From the NCBI RefSeq assembly GCF_963583255.1, contig NC_084817.1:9368121-9432120 (forward strand): a DNA stretch of 64,000 bases, in the 5' to 3' direction. Positions within the stretch are counted from its first letter, which is position 1. Each line of letters opens with the position of its first letter. A model generated the notes under the pieces. The model did no database searches. It saw only the letters and a program-made list of their open reading frames with translations, and was not told where the DNA came from. Source of the stretch: Pyrus communis. Its lineage: Eukaryota > Streptophyta > Magnoliopsida > Rosales > Rosaceae. Made by a program: the position numbers and the translations under genes. Below, piece by piece: positions 22,784-35,629 of the stretch.

Positions 22784-24385
22784 GGTGGGGTATATTACTT
22801 AGAATTAACACAAGCACATGGCATGCACCGTACAATCAGATCAGAATTACCACTTTAACAATAGAAACTCTGAGCATAGGTAAACCAATCTTCCAGGTTA
22901 ATAGCCACTGATCAAATATGATAGCATCCTACATGAGACTCTGCATAGCAAATGATCACAGTAAGTATGATGAATAGTGTACAGAAAAGCTCGGAGATGA
23001 AGAAATGCAAAATTGTTCACCATATTCTATACTCTTCGGAAAAAAAAACTTCAATAACCTAGAATTAAAAACAATATTACCAATGACTATAGCTATTAAA
23101 GCATATTAGAGGAACCCTGTAAATGATATATATTGAACAAAAGAGGGGGGGAGGGTTACGAGAAGGATAGGTTTTTGTAGACATTATTCTAACAAAGATG
23201 AGTTGCGATGAGCCAAATAACACTGCTTTTTGAAACAAGGTACCGAAACTAGCACAACCCATCACAGAACTTCTGTTAAATTAGCATATTACCCCTTTTT
23301 TATGATCTAAATGTGCAGCATGATCACCAGGAAAATTAAAGCATGTTCAGTAAGACATTTTTTCTTCCGAACCGAAAGAAGCCAGGTCAACTGTATGGAT
23401 TTAGCTAAGCAGAGTAACCAATCAACATAGAACACAATACATATATAATCTCAATTCGTTTTGTTTCCTTCTTCTGAGTTGGTTTCAGTACCCAATAAAT
23501 TATGTTGTATGCTTGTCACCAATCTCCAGGTTGAATGTTGATTAGAACAACCGATAAGAAAAGTCAACAGAAGCAAACAGCCATCACAGGAAAATCAATT
23601 TCAACAAGCAGTTTCTTCGGCCTACTTAACCAATAATATACTATCCCATCAAATTCAACAACACATTATCTTTATACACTAGAACAAGCAAACCCAAGTA
23701 ATTATATCAATTTGAAAACATCAATTAAGCTGAAAAAATAAATATTAAAACAAATTAATCAATCGCAAATCTTTCAAATTAAACAAATTGATTAACCCAG
23801 CAAGCATAAACAACAAAGAATCACAGTTGTTCTGAGAAAATATGAATCAGAATCAATAACTAATCACAAAAACTGATCAAACCAAAACATGGGTTATTCA
23901 GTGAACTGAGAAATGATCCAACAAAACGACCCAAGGCAGCAAAATCATCGGTGAAAAGTTAAAAGATGAAAACTTTACTCTAATGAGTATCCAGAAAATC
24001 AACAAAAACCAATAAATCAATCCATGATTCACAACCAAAGCATCAATCAGAAAGGGAAAAAAGAAACCCAAAAGAAATTGAGAGAGAGAACTGGGAACCT
24101 GGGTCTCACCTAATATATGAGAATCTTCGAATGAAAAATGGGGGAGAACTCGAAGTGGAGATTGAGGCCAAAGAGGAGGAGACAGGGAGGGGCTTAAAAA
24201 TGAAAGAAACTTTATTTTATTTGATTTTTGTAGAAAGGCTTGAGGTTTATGAGAGCATAGAGAGTATTCTTTCTTGGTCTCCCTCTTTTGTTTATGTTTT
24301 GTGTGTGCGCGATTCGGGTTTGGGGAAGTCAGTTTTGTGAGGAGTAGGTTGAAGGGTCTCTCTTTTTATCTTCAAATTTTATTTT
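22784..24385 (-). other. 5' UTR intron and promoter side of the DUF1644 gene
   Basis: No coding region. A donor-like ATTAGgtgagac on the minus strand near 24107 suggests that the first non-coding exon lies at about 24108-24330 (GA-rich on plus, hence CT-rich leader on minus) and that the stretch down to the ATG at 22783 is a 5' UTR intron. The intron is AT-rich without features. Plus-strand frames here are shadows. Confidence 0.5.
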
Positions 24386-24543
24386 TTTACAAACTATAGA
24401 TCTATACTAAAGAGAATGATGGACTTAGCCACATAATAGGTTAGCAATAATATAGTTCAAATTCATTTTTGATGAGAATCGAACTTAAGACCTCTCACTT
24501 ACGAGTGAAAATAAATATCATTAAATCGTAATACTAAGTGGAT
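24386..24543 (-). mobile_element. tRNA-derived SINE-like copy
   Basis: On the minus strand it starts CCACTTAGTATTACG and has a B-box-like segment GTGAGAGGTCTTAAGTTCGATTC, close to the RNA polymerase III box B GGTTCGANTCC. It goes on through 'gctaacctattatgtggctaag' to 'ctctttagtatagat', followed by an A/T-rich tail. A related copy lies at 25490-25644. The layout and words match a SINE family I associate with Rosaceae. No coding capacity. Confidence 0.6.
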
Positions 24544-25489
24544 GGTCACTTATTGTTAAATTGATATGAAAGGTGGAGTGAACATGTTTTTAATGTTTAT
24601 ATCTTACCGTTGATATCAAATTTAAGTATAAGTGATCATAAATTTTTTGTCACCAAAAAAATTGAGGAATAAGAAAACGAGACTCATGTGATTCCACTTC
24701 ATATCGAACTTCAACAATCTGAACCGTCTATTTTGTAAGTCTCGATTCATAGATCATCCTTTACAAAAATTCAACTCAATCTAATATTATTTGCCTATTT
24801 AATTATCACATAAAGTTTCAATGTTTATTTGAGAACAAAGTGTTTGTTAATTTTTTTAAACCCAATTAGATACCTCAAATATTTCCTGTTTAGCTAATAA
24901 TTTGCAAGGATGATCTATAAGATGTAACTTAAAAAATAAATGGTTCGAATTGTTAAAATTCGATATCATGTGGATTCTACAACTAATTTCTATTTTTTGA
25001 GAAAAAATAAAAATTCGATATATATATAAAAGATAAATTACACGTAGAACTTTTAGAGTAAAATGACTGTTATGGCCTCCTGCTTTGACCAAGCTTCTTA
25101 AGTTCTTAGTGAGAGTGACATAGCGTTGCTTAATTGAGCACGATTCTTGTGTTTTAAGTTATACCCCACGATCGGCTATGTAGGCCATTGGCCTGGAATT
25201 TTGTCTTTCCTTCAATTAGTTACTATGTTTGAAAACGAAATTTTTGGATTTGACACGTATTTACACGTGTATATTCCATATGCATTTGGAAATATTTTCT
25301 TGTTTAATTGGACAATTTGTTATTTTCTTGTGGAAAAAACACTAAGACAGTTAAACGATCAATCGCAATTTCAAATTAGGGAGACTTGCGCGATTGTTTT
25401 CGATCCACGTCATTATTAGTAAAATACGATTGTTCTTCTTTAGCGCAATTTATAATCAGTCTTTTTTTGTTTTTTTTTTGTTTGCGTAC

Positions 25490-25644
25490 ACCGATATATT
25501 TTATATTAAAGAAAAGAGGAGTTCGGGTTAGTCACACAACGGACAACTTAATTTGGTATGAAATTCTTTATTCACGATATTCGAATATAAGACATTTCAC
25601 TTACAAATGAAAAAAAATATTACCAAACTATAGTCCTGAGTGGT
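25490..25644 (-). mobile_element. Second tRNA-derived SINE-like copy
   Basis: On the minus strand it begins ACCACTCAGGACTATAGTTTGG and contains CATTTGTAAGTGAAATGTCT followed by a box-B-like TTATATTCGAATATC. It goes on through ACCAAATTAAGTTGTCCGTTG and ACTAACCCGAACTCC to 'taatataaaatat'. It lines up piece by piece with the copy at 24386-24543 but is clearly diverged from it, so both are old. Confidence 0.6.
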
Positions 25645-26280
25645 TTATAACAAGTCTTGTTTTCTCTTTTTTATATACAAATTTAAAATTCAACGCGAAT
25701 TTGTGTCGTTTTTCTTTTTCATTTTAAAATTACGTTATGTTTGATCAACCATCAAGTGAAGTTAACAAAAAACGAAAAACATGGATTGAATTGCTAAAAG
25801 TTGGCATGTGAAGAATGTGACTGTGATTTGTGAGGCGAGGGAGTTGTGCCCACTTTGGTGAGCGGTAAGGTAACCGGTAACTGAACCCGGTTCGGTTCAC
25901 TATTTGCATTGCATTCCATGCCCGGAAAGGCAAGCCTCCTCGCACTTTCTTTGAAGTCAAAAGCTACTGTTTTGTTTGTCCTTCTTTTGACTTTTTATTG
26001 GTGTAAAAAAAGGGCACTAAAATGTTTAAAATGTCAATTTCCTAATAAACACCAAAAAATCGTGAACAAGATGGAGGATATAATTGTTTTTTTGTTTTTA
26101 TTTTTAAGTCGAGCGGTATTATATAGACTAAATTGTGGAAAAGGAAAATCAAATTTTCAGTGCATAGTGTAGGACACGCGAAAGCAGGGTCAGCCTAAGT
26201 CTAGTGTGGGCAGGATGACCGTTAGGAGTCTAAAAAAATTTGGGGCACCAAAATTATTAGAGTGATATATTTATATATGT

Positions 26281-26574
26281 TTTCATAAGAGTATAAATTT
26301 ATAAAATTTGGTTTAATGACTAAGAAATATAAGTAGAAGTTGTGGTTTTGTCATTTTAAAATAATGAAGAGGTCTTGGGTTCAAAACACTATATGTGCTT
26401 ATTTACTTTCCAATTTTTACAAATTTCTTTTCATAAGAGTATAAATTCATAAAATTTGGTTAAATGATCAAGAAGTTTAATTAGAAGCAATGGTTTTTGT
26501 TGTTTAAAATTATCAAGATTTTCTACGTTCAAAATGCTATATGAGTGTTTATTCTTTTCAATTTTTACGAATAT
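26281..26574. repeat. 147-bp direct tandem duplication
   Basis: Copy 1 starts at 26281 and copy 2 at 26428. Both begin tttcataagagtataaatt, then 'ataaaatttggtt-aatga', and end in 'ttttcaatttttac-aat'. They differ by many substitutions and small indels, so the duplication is not recent. Confidence 0.8.
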
Positions 26575-27536
26575 TTGTTTGGTTGTTAATTTATTTTTAG
26601 TTACTAGCTAGTAGCTATGTGGGTTGTTATTTTTACATATTCGTTTGAACTCAAGTCTAATCTTCTACAAAGAGTAATACGTAGACCAAAATTTTAAAGC
26701 AAATTTGCAAATCATATGACGTGCCATCAAAAGGTTTAATTTAGTACCATTCATTACTTATACATATTAATTAAAGACTCGAAAACATCATTATTTTTTG
26801 AGTCTCATATTGACAAGGTTAGTAAATAAGAAAAACACCTCACGATTTATACAAAAACATTTTAATAGTTCAGATGGAAAACAAAACTCATCATCTATCT
26901 ACATGTAAGATTGGAGTTTTTTGGTTTCATTCTTTGGATACAAAATAAATTAGTCTTTCTGTGTTTCTAAATTATTGAGTTTGAACTGTTTTTCTAAGTA
27001 TAATTTTATCGATGTCTTACGTGTGAAAATAAATAATTTTCTTATATGAAGTTAGGGCACATTTTTTGGTATCGTCTCAGACCCCAAAAATCTCTGGTCA
27101 GGCTATGCATGAAAGAGTTTCATAATGAGAGTCAACAGTTATCGTGACATTATATGTCAATGAGATGCAAGTCACACAACATGTGTAAACTTCTATTCAC
27201 CTAATGTCGTATCAAAGCATAGACATCGTAAAAGCGAACAAATGTCATCGAATTAAACGACTTCTTTAAATCAAAGTTCAGTCACAATGATGATGTACTC
27301 ATGTCAAGTCTCAACGGTTGAGTTATTGTGTGAGAATTGTTCATATCCCAACAATCTCAAAATAAAGAATGCATATCATGTAGAGGCCTTTTAGTGTTTA
27401 AATACATAAATATCTACCTTTAGAGGACGTAGACGTGCAAGTGTTAACTGATAATGATTCTCATGATTTTAGTCCCATTGTTTAATTGAAGATTATACAA
27501 TTAATACGACAAGTAGCTGATTCCAATACCTAATAT

Positions 27537-27571
27537 TTTAATTTAATTTAATTTAATTTAATTTAATTTAA
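27537..27571. repeat. (AATTT)n microsatellite
   Basis: Seven consecutive units of the pentamer aattt. Shorter related words (taatttaatttaatttt) recur at 27610-27624. Confidence 0.9.
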
Positions 27572-28531
27572 AAGAAGGAATGTGAAAGAAGAAACCATGT
27601 CGTTTTCATTAATTTAATTTAATTTTGCTCAATTATTTATTTTTATTTTTATTTAATATGACATCAGATGAATTTTATAAAAGATCCTTTGGTATCATGG
27701 ATTTCATCTCGTGCAAGCAAAATGTATATAAAGAACTTTGAAAATTAATTAAATCAAAATGTTTAATGGAGGAACAACCGGTAGTCAATCGACATTAATA
27801 ATTAATTTGCGTGTGATTTGGATTCTCCTAAACAGAAATTGTCTGTATATAATTGCGTATTTGAAATTTTCATTTGATGATAGCGTGAGTAGCGAGAATT
27901 TTCTAGTTTAAGAAAAACAAAAATAGTTAAGAGAAAATTTAAACCATCAGCCCTTGAATTTTAGTTTAATTGGAAGTTTGATCGTCAGATTAAAAATTCG
28001 AGAGCACTGATCAAAGAAGATTTGTCACGAGGTGAAAAATTGTTCATTTAGCTAACTTCGTTAAAGTTTTCATCCAAAATAAAACGTTTTAAAGATCAAA
28101 TGAAGATCGAAAGTTCTAACAAGACACGTCTGAAAGAACCATAGGCTCCACCCGTGACAAATTTAAGGATCAATACTCACTTTTTATTCAGGAGCAACAA
28201 TTAGGCCAAAATGCAGAAACCAATCCTCCAAGTACTCTATGTATGCAGTTAAGAAAAATTATGGTAGGATTGGAGGATTTGAAATGACCTCGGATGCAGG
28301 GGTAAACGCAGTTAAAAGAACGTAATTCTTTGAAAGAACCAATAAATTTTGAAAATTACCAATAGGAATATGAAGTTTATGAGCTGAGGCTGCTTAATGC
28401 ACATACAACAACCAAACCTCAATTCCTATCAAACCCCAAAATTATCCACCGCTACCAAAAACTGACCTAATCCCTGGAACCCCATTGCGGGTCGGTCCAA
28501 TTCTCGTAGCACAACCATACCTGTGCACAAA

Positions 28532-31500
28532 CTACTTCTGCTCCTCTATAATCCGGGTAACAACGCCGACGGCAATAGTGCTTCCTAATGCCCTTAAAAA
28601 TGCCCTCCCCAGAGCTCTAGAATTAGAAAACTCTTCCACACAAACTGGCGCGTGAAGAATTACCTGAAATGAGGGCAGGAAAGGATCGGAATAATGTTAC
28701 TGTCAGTACCATAAGTACAATGCAAGTAACCTGTAAAGTGAAACTGAAGCAATGGTTTTGATTTTATTCACCTCTACGACTGCACTCTGCTTTGCAGTAA
28801 GACAGCGAGGAGCTTTTCTTGTCACTTTGCCAGTCTTTGGATCAAGCAATGATGATATTTTTACAACTCTCGCAGCCTCCTTTGCGTGGTGTATGTGGAA
28901 TTCCAACTGCTCATTCCAGACATTATATTTGATTTCCATAAAACAGTGGCACAAAAAAGAAAAGTAAATTTTTCATGTAAATGAAATACACACCTGAGAG
29001 CCAATTAAAATTGGGGTTGTAACATCCAAAACAAGCACCTTTAGTTCCAAATGTTTTGCAACTGCAACTGGAAAACTAGGGTGACAGAGCACACCTCCTG
29101 CCATCACACGACCTCCATCAATACCTTGCAGAGTAACAGCCACATTGTCTCCAGCTCTTGCAATTGCACAAGCCTGAGAGTCACGTTCTAACGCACGTAC
29201 AGTCCCTGGTTCTCCTGAAGGCATCACCAGAACCTACACAATTCACCGATTATGGCTATTGGTATAAGGAAAGATACAGGAGTGGTAAAACAAAGGAACC
29301 TTTGGCTTTATATGCAAGAGCCTGTCATCTTATCATATGCACAACGTTTTCCAAGTAACATTAAAAGAGACAAGAGACAGCCAATTCAACAGCTCATGCC
29401 CACCAAACCCAACGAGCAATAAACTGTCCAATGCAATCCAATTGCGTGAATGTATCACTTAATCTTGAACTACATCAAGATTTTCCTTAACTTCAACCAT
29501 GTGTTCATGCGTCAATGTTGTATGGCAATCTCACTTTTCAGACTATTAATATAGACCACGCATGAAAGTTTCAAACAATCAATGAACTGATCAATGGTTT
29601 GGATTGAAGACCAGTTTGATAAAAGAACATTTTTGCATATGCGTACTTATATGTGAGTATGTACATGTGTGTGAATATTCTCAGAGGAGATATCTATGAT
29701 TTTTAACCAATTCAATGAACTATCCATAAGAGAAATGACAGACTTAGTCAGATTACTAATGAAAACTTCTATTACTATCCACAAGGCTCCAACATACCTT
29801 AAATCCACTTCGAAGAGCACCCGCTTCCAATTTACCACAAGCAGACACCTGCCCTTGTGAGGAAGATTTGATAACATCACATATAGGCATCAGCAATGGC
29901 TTTGAAAACTCTCTTGTAGGAGGTTGGAGGGAATCAATTGCATCCAACAGGTAAGGTCCACGGTACCTGCAATTCGGTTACCTCAGACTATTTTCACTCA
30001 CAATATCAGGAGCAATATGGAAAAGTTCTCAAAAGTTTTCATTAAGAATGCTACAATTGTCTACTTCTTAAGGTGAGCTACTATCAACATAAACTTTGGA
30101 TTGCATTACATGGGGCCCTAGTGAAACATCGACCTCATATAGAACAAGTTACCATCCCGTTATTCTCCTTAGCGGCTTCTGAATGATCTGAAAAGTTCTC
30201 ATAAATAAAAAATGAAGATCCTACAAGAGGGTGAAAAAGTATTTGATGCAGAACAAGTATTGCTTTGAGAGGTGGAGTTCGAGAGATAACAGGAGAATGA
30301 GAGAAGGGAGATGAGGGAGGAGGGCAAGTAACATGAACTCAAGTAGACGAAAAACTTCATAAATAAAGTTTAGTTAATTAATTAATACACCAAATTCTAA
30401 TTCTAGTGTATAAAATAAAAATGAGTTCGCACCTACATTCCAAATAAAGACAACATTTCATCTTGTATCCATCATCAGCAGTGATTTTAAAGAGGAAAAG
30501 CAAGCACACTCACCAAGACGATAAACGGACATCAGAAGGAGCTGCTACCAAATTCTGATTTTCCATGGCACTCAATGGTATCCAAGACACCAAAGAATCT
30601 CTGAAACCACAGGAACGGAGAAATGTTCCAAGTGTCTGTTTGATCAAATCAAATCGATCCTTGGAGTACTCAACAATATCCATCTTGTTAACAGCAACTA
30701 TAATTTGATCAACACCAAAACTTCTAATAAGTTGCGCATGCTCCCTTGTCTGTCCCTTGCCGCCATCCATACCAGCTTCGAATGCACCAACTGAGGCATC
30801 TATGAGAAGTATCGCAGCATCAGCTTGTGTTGCCCCAGATATCATGTTTGGAACAAAATCTTTATGGCCAGGAGAGTCAAGCACAACAACATGATATTTT
30901 CTGGAATCAAAATATGCAACAGCCACTGTCATAGTTATTCCTCTTTCCCTTTCTTCTGCACTCTCATCCAATGCCCAAGCATATGCGAAAGACCCCTTTC
31001 CCTGATTAAATCATGTACCCAAGTTGAACATGAGATTCAAGTTCCAAAAGTACTAAACAAAATTGCAAATAGATTACCTGCAACTTTGCCTCTTTCTCAT
31101 ATTTGTGCATTTCTTTTCGAGATATCCTTCCCAAAAGGTGAAGCAACCTACCTGAGAGTGTTGATTTTCCAGAATCAACATGGCCAACCTACAATAACAA
31201 GTGAAATAAAAATTAGCTTCATTTCCTATCAAGTGGCAGTAGGATGAGGAGAAGGAGTAGGATTATATGACCATAATTTAGTGGGGCTTACTATTGCAAG
31301 ATTCAGTTGAGTCAGTGTATCAACAGCTTGGTCAGGAAGCATCCACTTCTCGGGTTTATAGTCCGCTTGTGAACGAGATTCTCTAACACTACCATTATTA
31401 GAATATCCAGATTGAGCATCCAAAGTCATGTTTTTCAAGCCACCAGTAACACTCTGTGGCTTGCCCCTAATTTTAGAAGAAGTAGTGCTCTGAACCCCAC

Positions 31501-33829
31501 TGTCACATCTGCTTGTTGGCTGCGAAGCAGATGAACTGTCTGAAAATTTACCATTTTCTTGTACAGTAATAGAGCCACTACTTCCGTGGTGATAACTAAC
31601 TGTCTGATTCTCCAACCCATTTTCCTCATCTAATCTATCTTGTTCCTTTGTTTGTGCCATTGTAGATGAGCTACCTGACCATTCAGCACTTGATTGTACG
31701 ACTGCACTACTCTTCTTAGCCACATTCAGGGAAGCTTTTGAAGATTTTAAGTCAATAACACCCGCTGCAAATAAAACATATTAGAGAATCATCAAAGAAT
31801 TTTATATATAAAAAAATACATTTAGAAAAAACTGACCAATAGAGCTTGTAGTTTTCTGAAAAATAGATGATTAGAATGACAATTAGTGCCCTAGGAAAGC
31901 ATTGCATGCAATCAGTTACAGTACCAGGTTTCTTCTCAGTCCAATACCAACCAAAGAAAAATATTAAGAGTCTGAAGGAAACCCATTGTTGAAGACCCCC
32001 AAACAAATTCAAACCATGCAAAGTTCTGTCCAGGTTTTGGCAAGGACTTTTAGATCACTTATATTGTAAGTCTGGATTACGTACATTATAGTGTCAAAAA
32101 TCTCAAATTTCAAGAGAGCTTTGTTCTAGTCCCCTCCATAGGTTCCTATATAACAATACAGGGACCTTTCTCTTTGGACTGTACGTTATGACCAAAAAAA
32201 AAAAAAAAACCACATTGATAATATAAGAAAAGCATACCTTTTGAACCTGTTCTGGAGGACCACAATCCATTAGAAACCACATCATCTGGGGATGGAACAT
32301 CAAACTTGAAAGAAGCTGTATCATCAATGCAAGCAAGTTAAAACTCAGAACATACATGCCACAAATATGTATAATGGCGTTCTTTAAGCAATAACAGATG
32401 GTAGATGCTTGGATTAAAAAGTATCTCCCAACTGTAGAAATGGTGATGTTCTAACTCTACTCTAAATCATCTTTTGGAAAAAGAGTGCAGACCTATATCA
32501 ATATGGTGTTTGTTATGAACATTAAAAGTCTTATGGAATTCATGAATAGGTCTCTTGAAATCCCAGAGCCTATGGAAGTTATTGCCCTCTTCTATCACAG
32601 AATCATCTTTCTGCAGATGAAATAGTACAGCCTGTTTTGGCTTCTGGTGCAGCAATGATGCAAAAATAGACTTGGCCATTATGGATGCTCCAGAATCTTT
32701 GCATCTGCCTTCAACTGCATGAAAGAGATCTCTAAAAAAGGGCAATGAACTAGACTTTTATTTTGTTTTTTAAAAGGCAGTGACAATGAAGCTAACATAG
32801 AAACCGTTTCTTGAAAAAGATGAGATCCACCCAAAGGGTGATGTCAAACAAAAAAATAAGATTAAGCACAGTATCCTTTCCCAAACAAACAAATACATGC
32901 AGAATCTTTTAACACAGAAAAATGAGAGTAGGGATTAGGCAAAGGAGTGTCCTTGTCACACAAAACTCGCAAGAAAAAAAAAAAAAAAAGAAACTCACAG
33001 ATTAGCTCATGAAGGTCTAGGATACACTTAATACCTGTTTTATTATCACTATTGCTTTTAGACAAAGGGTTGCGAAGAACCCCACAAATGTCACATGCAG
33101 ACATACTCTCTTCATTATCATATGTGCAAATGGAACAACGCCAGACCTTAGGCCTTTCAGTTTCCCGTTTTGATTCAACTGCTTCAACTGTTACTGCAAC
33201 AAATTGAGCAGTGGGTATAACAGTCAAGATGTATATGTGATGGCTGTAATTAGTAGAAGAACAAGGTAAAGTGATCAATAAGGATTTTTTCAGAGACTGG
33301 CATTTGAAAAACTTAGCATTTTTCAGACTGCAAGGTAGTATGTAATCATATGGAATCTCAAATATTGGACAAACCAACATCGTCTACTTCTAGATTGCAA
33401 AAGTATATTTCAAGATGAAAGTGAATTAAATCTTTGCATATTTTTTTTAAGAATAAACCAACAAAATAGATCTGTCAAACCAATAAACATTGTACCAAAA
33501 AGGTAAAGAAGCAAATGAAAATCACTTTCAAAACATCTAAACTACCATGCAGAGTGACATTGATCTGCTCACCCACTTTTCTAGTCAATGAAATACTAAT
33601 TTGAAATTTTGAATACATTCTCAAATAGTCGTCTACCAATGGAAATTGCATCAAGAGCAGCAAACTAAGAGCAACGGAAAACTACCAAGGAAGAGAAGTT
33701 CAAGTAAAAAGGTAACTAACCATTCTTTTCTATTCCGGACTCATCATCATCATCATAGCCATAATCATAATCTTCATAGGCATCATACTCGTCATCATAA
33801 TCAATTCCATAGTTTACTTTACGAGGCAT
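28532..33829 (-). CDS. HBS1: HBS1-like translational GTPase with RanBP2-type zinc finger
   Basis: Eleven exons join in frame to 776 aa: 33829-33721, 33193-33035, 32729-32493, 32315-32238, 31764-31292, 31188-31078, 31001-30514, 29966-29798, 29233-28994, 28906-28772 and 28663-28532. The start is acidic ([20 protein letters not shown]). A RanBP2 zinc finger follows (W54, C56, C59, C70, C73), then a conserved helical stretch (FHLQKDD...LWDFKRP) and a long Ser/Gln-rich linker. The EF1A-like GTPase has G1 GHVDSGKST (354-362), G3 DSPGHKD (431-437), G4 NKMD (494-497) and G5-like PLSAMENQN. Domains II and III follow ([40 protein letters not shown]-like [13 protein letters not shown]). Hbs1 works with Pelota/Dom34 to rescue stalled ribosomes in the cytosol. 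The zinc finger matches plant HBS1 (Arabidopsis At5g10630 type) and separates it from EF1A and eRF3. Confidence 0.95.
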
Positions 33830-35629
33830 GGTCCTATGGACAGAAATGGCTCAATTAAAAACAAAACTGCGCACTTACAAAAAGCCAATAACCACAAAAT
33901 TAAAAATTAAAAAAATCAGTGACATACCCAGAAGATCATACACCGCCGCAACCCTTAAGACGGGTTGGTTTAACAATGTGATCTTAACCTAAACCACAAC
34001 AATGCTTATTCAAAGCCAAAAACTATTGTACAAGTTTGAATTCAAGCAGTACAATGAGTTACTCTGTCTCTCTGCCGTATATATGAAGCTGCATCCAATA
34101 AACCTGAACCCGAAAACAATCAGTTGTTATTACAAAATTCAAATGCTCTGTTTTGTAAAGGGAACAAATCTGAAAAATGAAAACTTGAAGCAAGCAACTG
34201 AGAATAAAATAAAAGCATATTGAAATCAAAAGCTTTCTCAGCAACCAAGGAAGTTTGGAACAACTTGTTAATTACACATTTATGCCGAATGAAAAATTTG
34301 GGGGAAATTCAGTAAAATTCAATGAACCATACGCAGAAGTAAAATCCGAGGACGGAAATTCGAAGAACTGAATAAAGACGCAGTGGCGGTGGCGCTCATT
34401 GAAATTGGAGGAATTGGAATACTTGGAGAGGAGAATTAGGGTTTACCTGGTGCAGCAGAAGTAAAGAGGAACAAAGGGAGAAGATGGTACTTTTGACCCT
34501 TTCTTCTTCTTCTTCTTCGTTTTCTGTGGATTAATACTCGACAGGATATTTAAGACGAAACTGAAGAAAAGAGGCTTGCTGAACTCCAACTCAACTATCC
34601 TTCTGATTAAAACAAAAAAAAAAAAAAAAAATATTACAATTCTTACCTGTATTTTAATATAATTAGTATATGTCCACTTATAAAGTATGTGCCAAATTGT
34701 TTAGTTTAGTTTTAGTTCTGTTTTGGTTTTTTTGTTTACTTTTTTTTTATTTTTTTTAATTAGAGATGATAAAATCAATAAGACGTACAAATAAATACCA
34801 AATTTTATTTTGTGAAATTACGTTACTTTTTTTAACATTTTTTTGGTGTGATACAAGATAAAAATGTTTTTTTGTTCTCTTTTGTTTGACAAAAAGATTT
34901 TCATTAGTATGTAGTTTAAATAATTATCTCATGGTAAGATATAATTATACATACCCCTTCTCTCTCTCTCTAAAAGATGTTTCATGTGGCTTTCCTCCCT
35001 TCGGTTCATCCATCCGTTGGTTCCGGCAATCATGCCAAATCCGGATTCTCAAGTAAATTCTCACGTAGAACCCTGGAAGATAACTCGATCTTCAATCACT
35101 TTTCAACTAGCTCTGTCGTTCGTTTTAGAATTAAATATGAAGTAATTACACATTTTACTCCAAACTTGGCATTATATAAATCATCATAGAATTTGATGGC
35201 GCATATCAAAATTTAATGTGTAACTGTAAAAAACATAGAATGTGTTTTATATGAAATATTATTTACTGTCGTTTAAAACACATTTAATCCTATGATGCAC
35301 ACATATTAAAAACACATTCTTACACATCCTCATTTTGTATTTTATTTTTGCTATAATCTTCCAGTAATTTTTTGTTTTCCATTATTTCACAACATTATCG
35401 CTAGTACTTCAATTTGCCCCCAAAAACTGCAATTGGTTTGCAGATACTTTTTACTATACCAAGTAATCGCTCCCAATACGGATGCAGTAAATGTTTCTCA
35501 TTTACAACATTTGCAAGGCAATTTACAACTTTTGAGATAACAGGTTGACATCCGATAAGTCTGTTAGATTCATGTCGTATAATACCCGTAATTCGGTTAT
35601 GTTTTTGCAGCTCAACTCCAGAACTTGGT
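33830..35629. other. HBS1 5' UTR/promoter and spacer to ABC1K gene
   Basis: On the minus strand a donor-like CACCAGgtaaacc near 34447 suggests a non-coding first exon at about 34448-34530 and a 5' UTR intron down to the HBS1 ATG. The leader is rich in GAAGAA on minus (TCTTCTTCTTC on plus at 34500-34520). 34560-35629 is AT-rich with T- and A-runs and no gene. It is the 3' flank of the ABC1K gene and the HBS1 upstream region, as both are on minus. Confidence 0.5.

Larger units (their letters stand above)
24544..28531. other. AT-rich intergenic region, about 4 kb
   Basis: No supported gene. It contains the second SINE-like copy (25490-25644), a 147-bp tandem duplication (26281-26574), a pentanucleotide array (27537-27571) and many AT-rich words. 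The 26200-27110 part ends in weakly inverted segments ('ggggcaccaaaat' and, reversed, 'ggggtctgagacgataccaaaa') and may be an old transposon. Frames of 60-90 codons are random. The right end is the 3' flank of HBS1. Confidence 0.55.
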
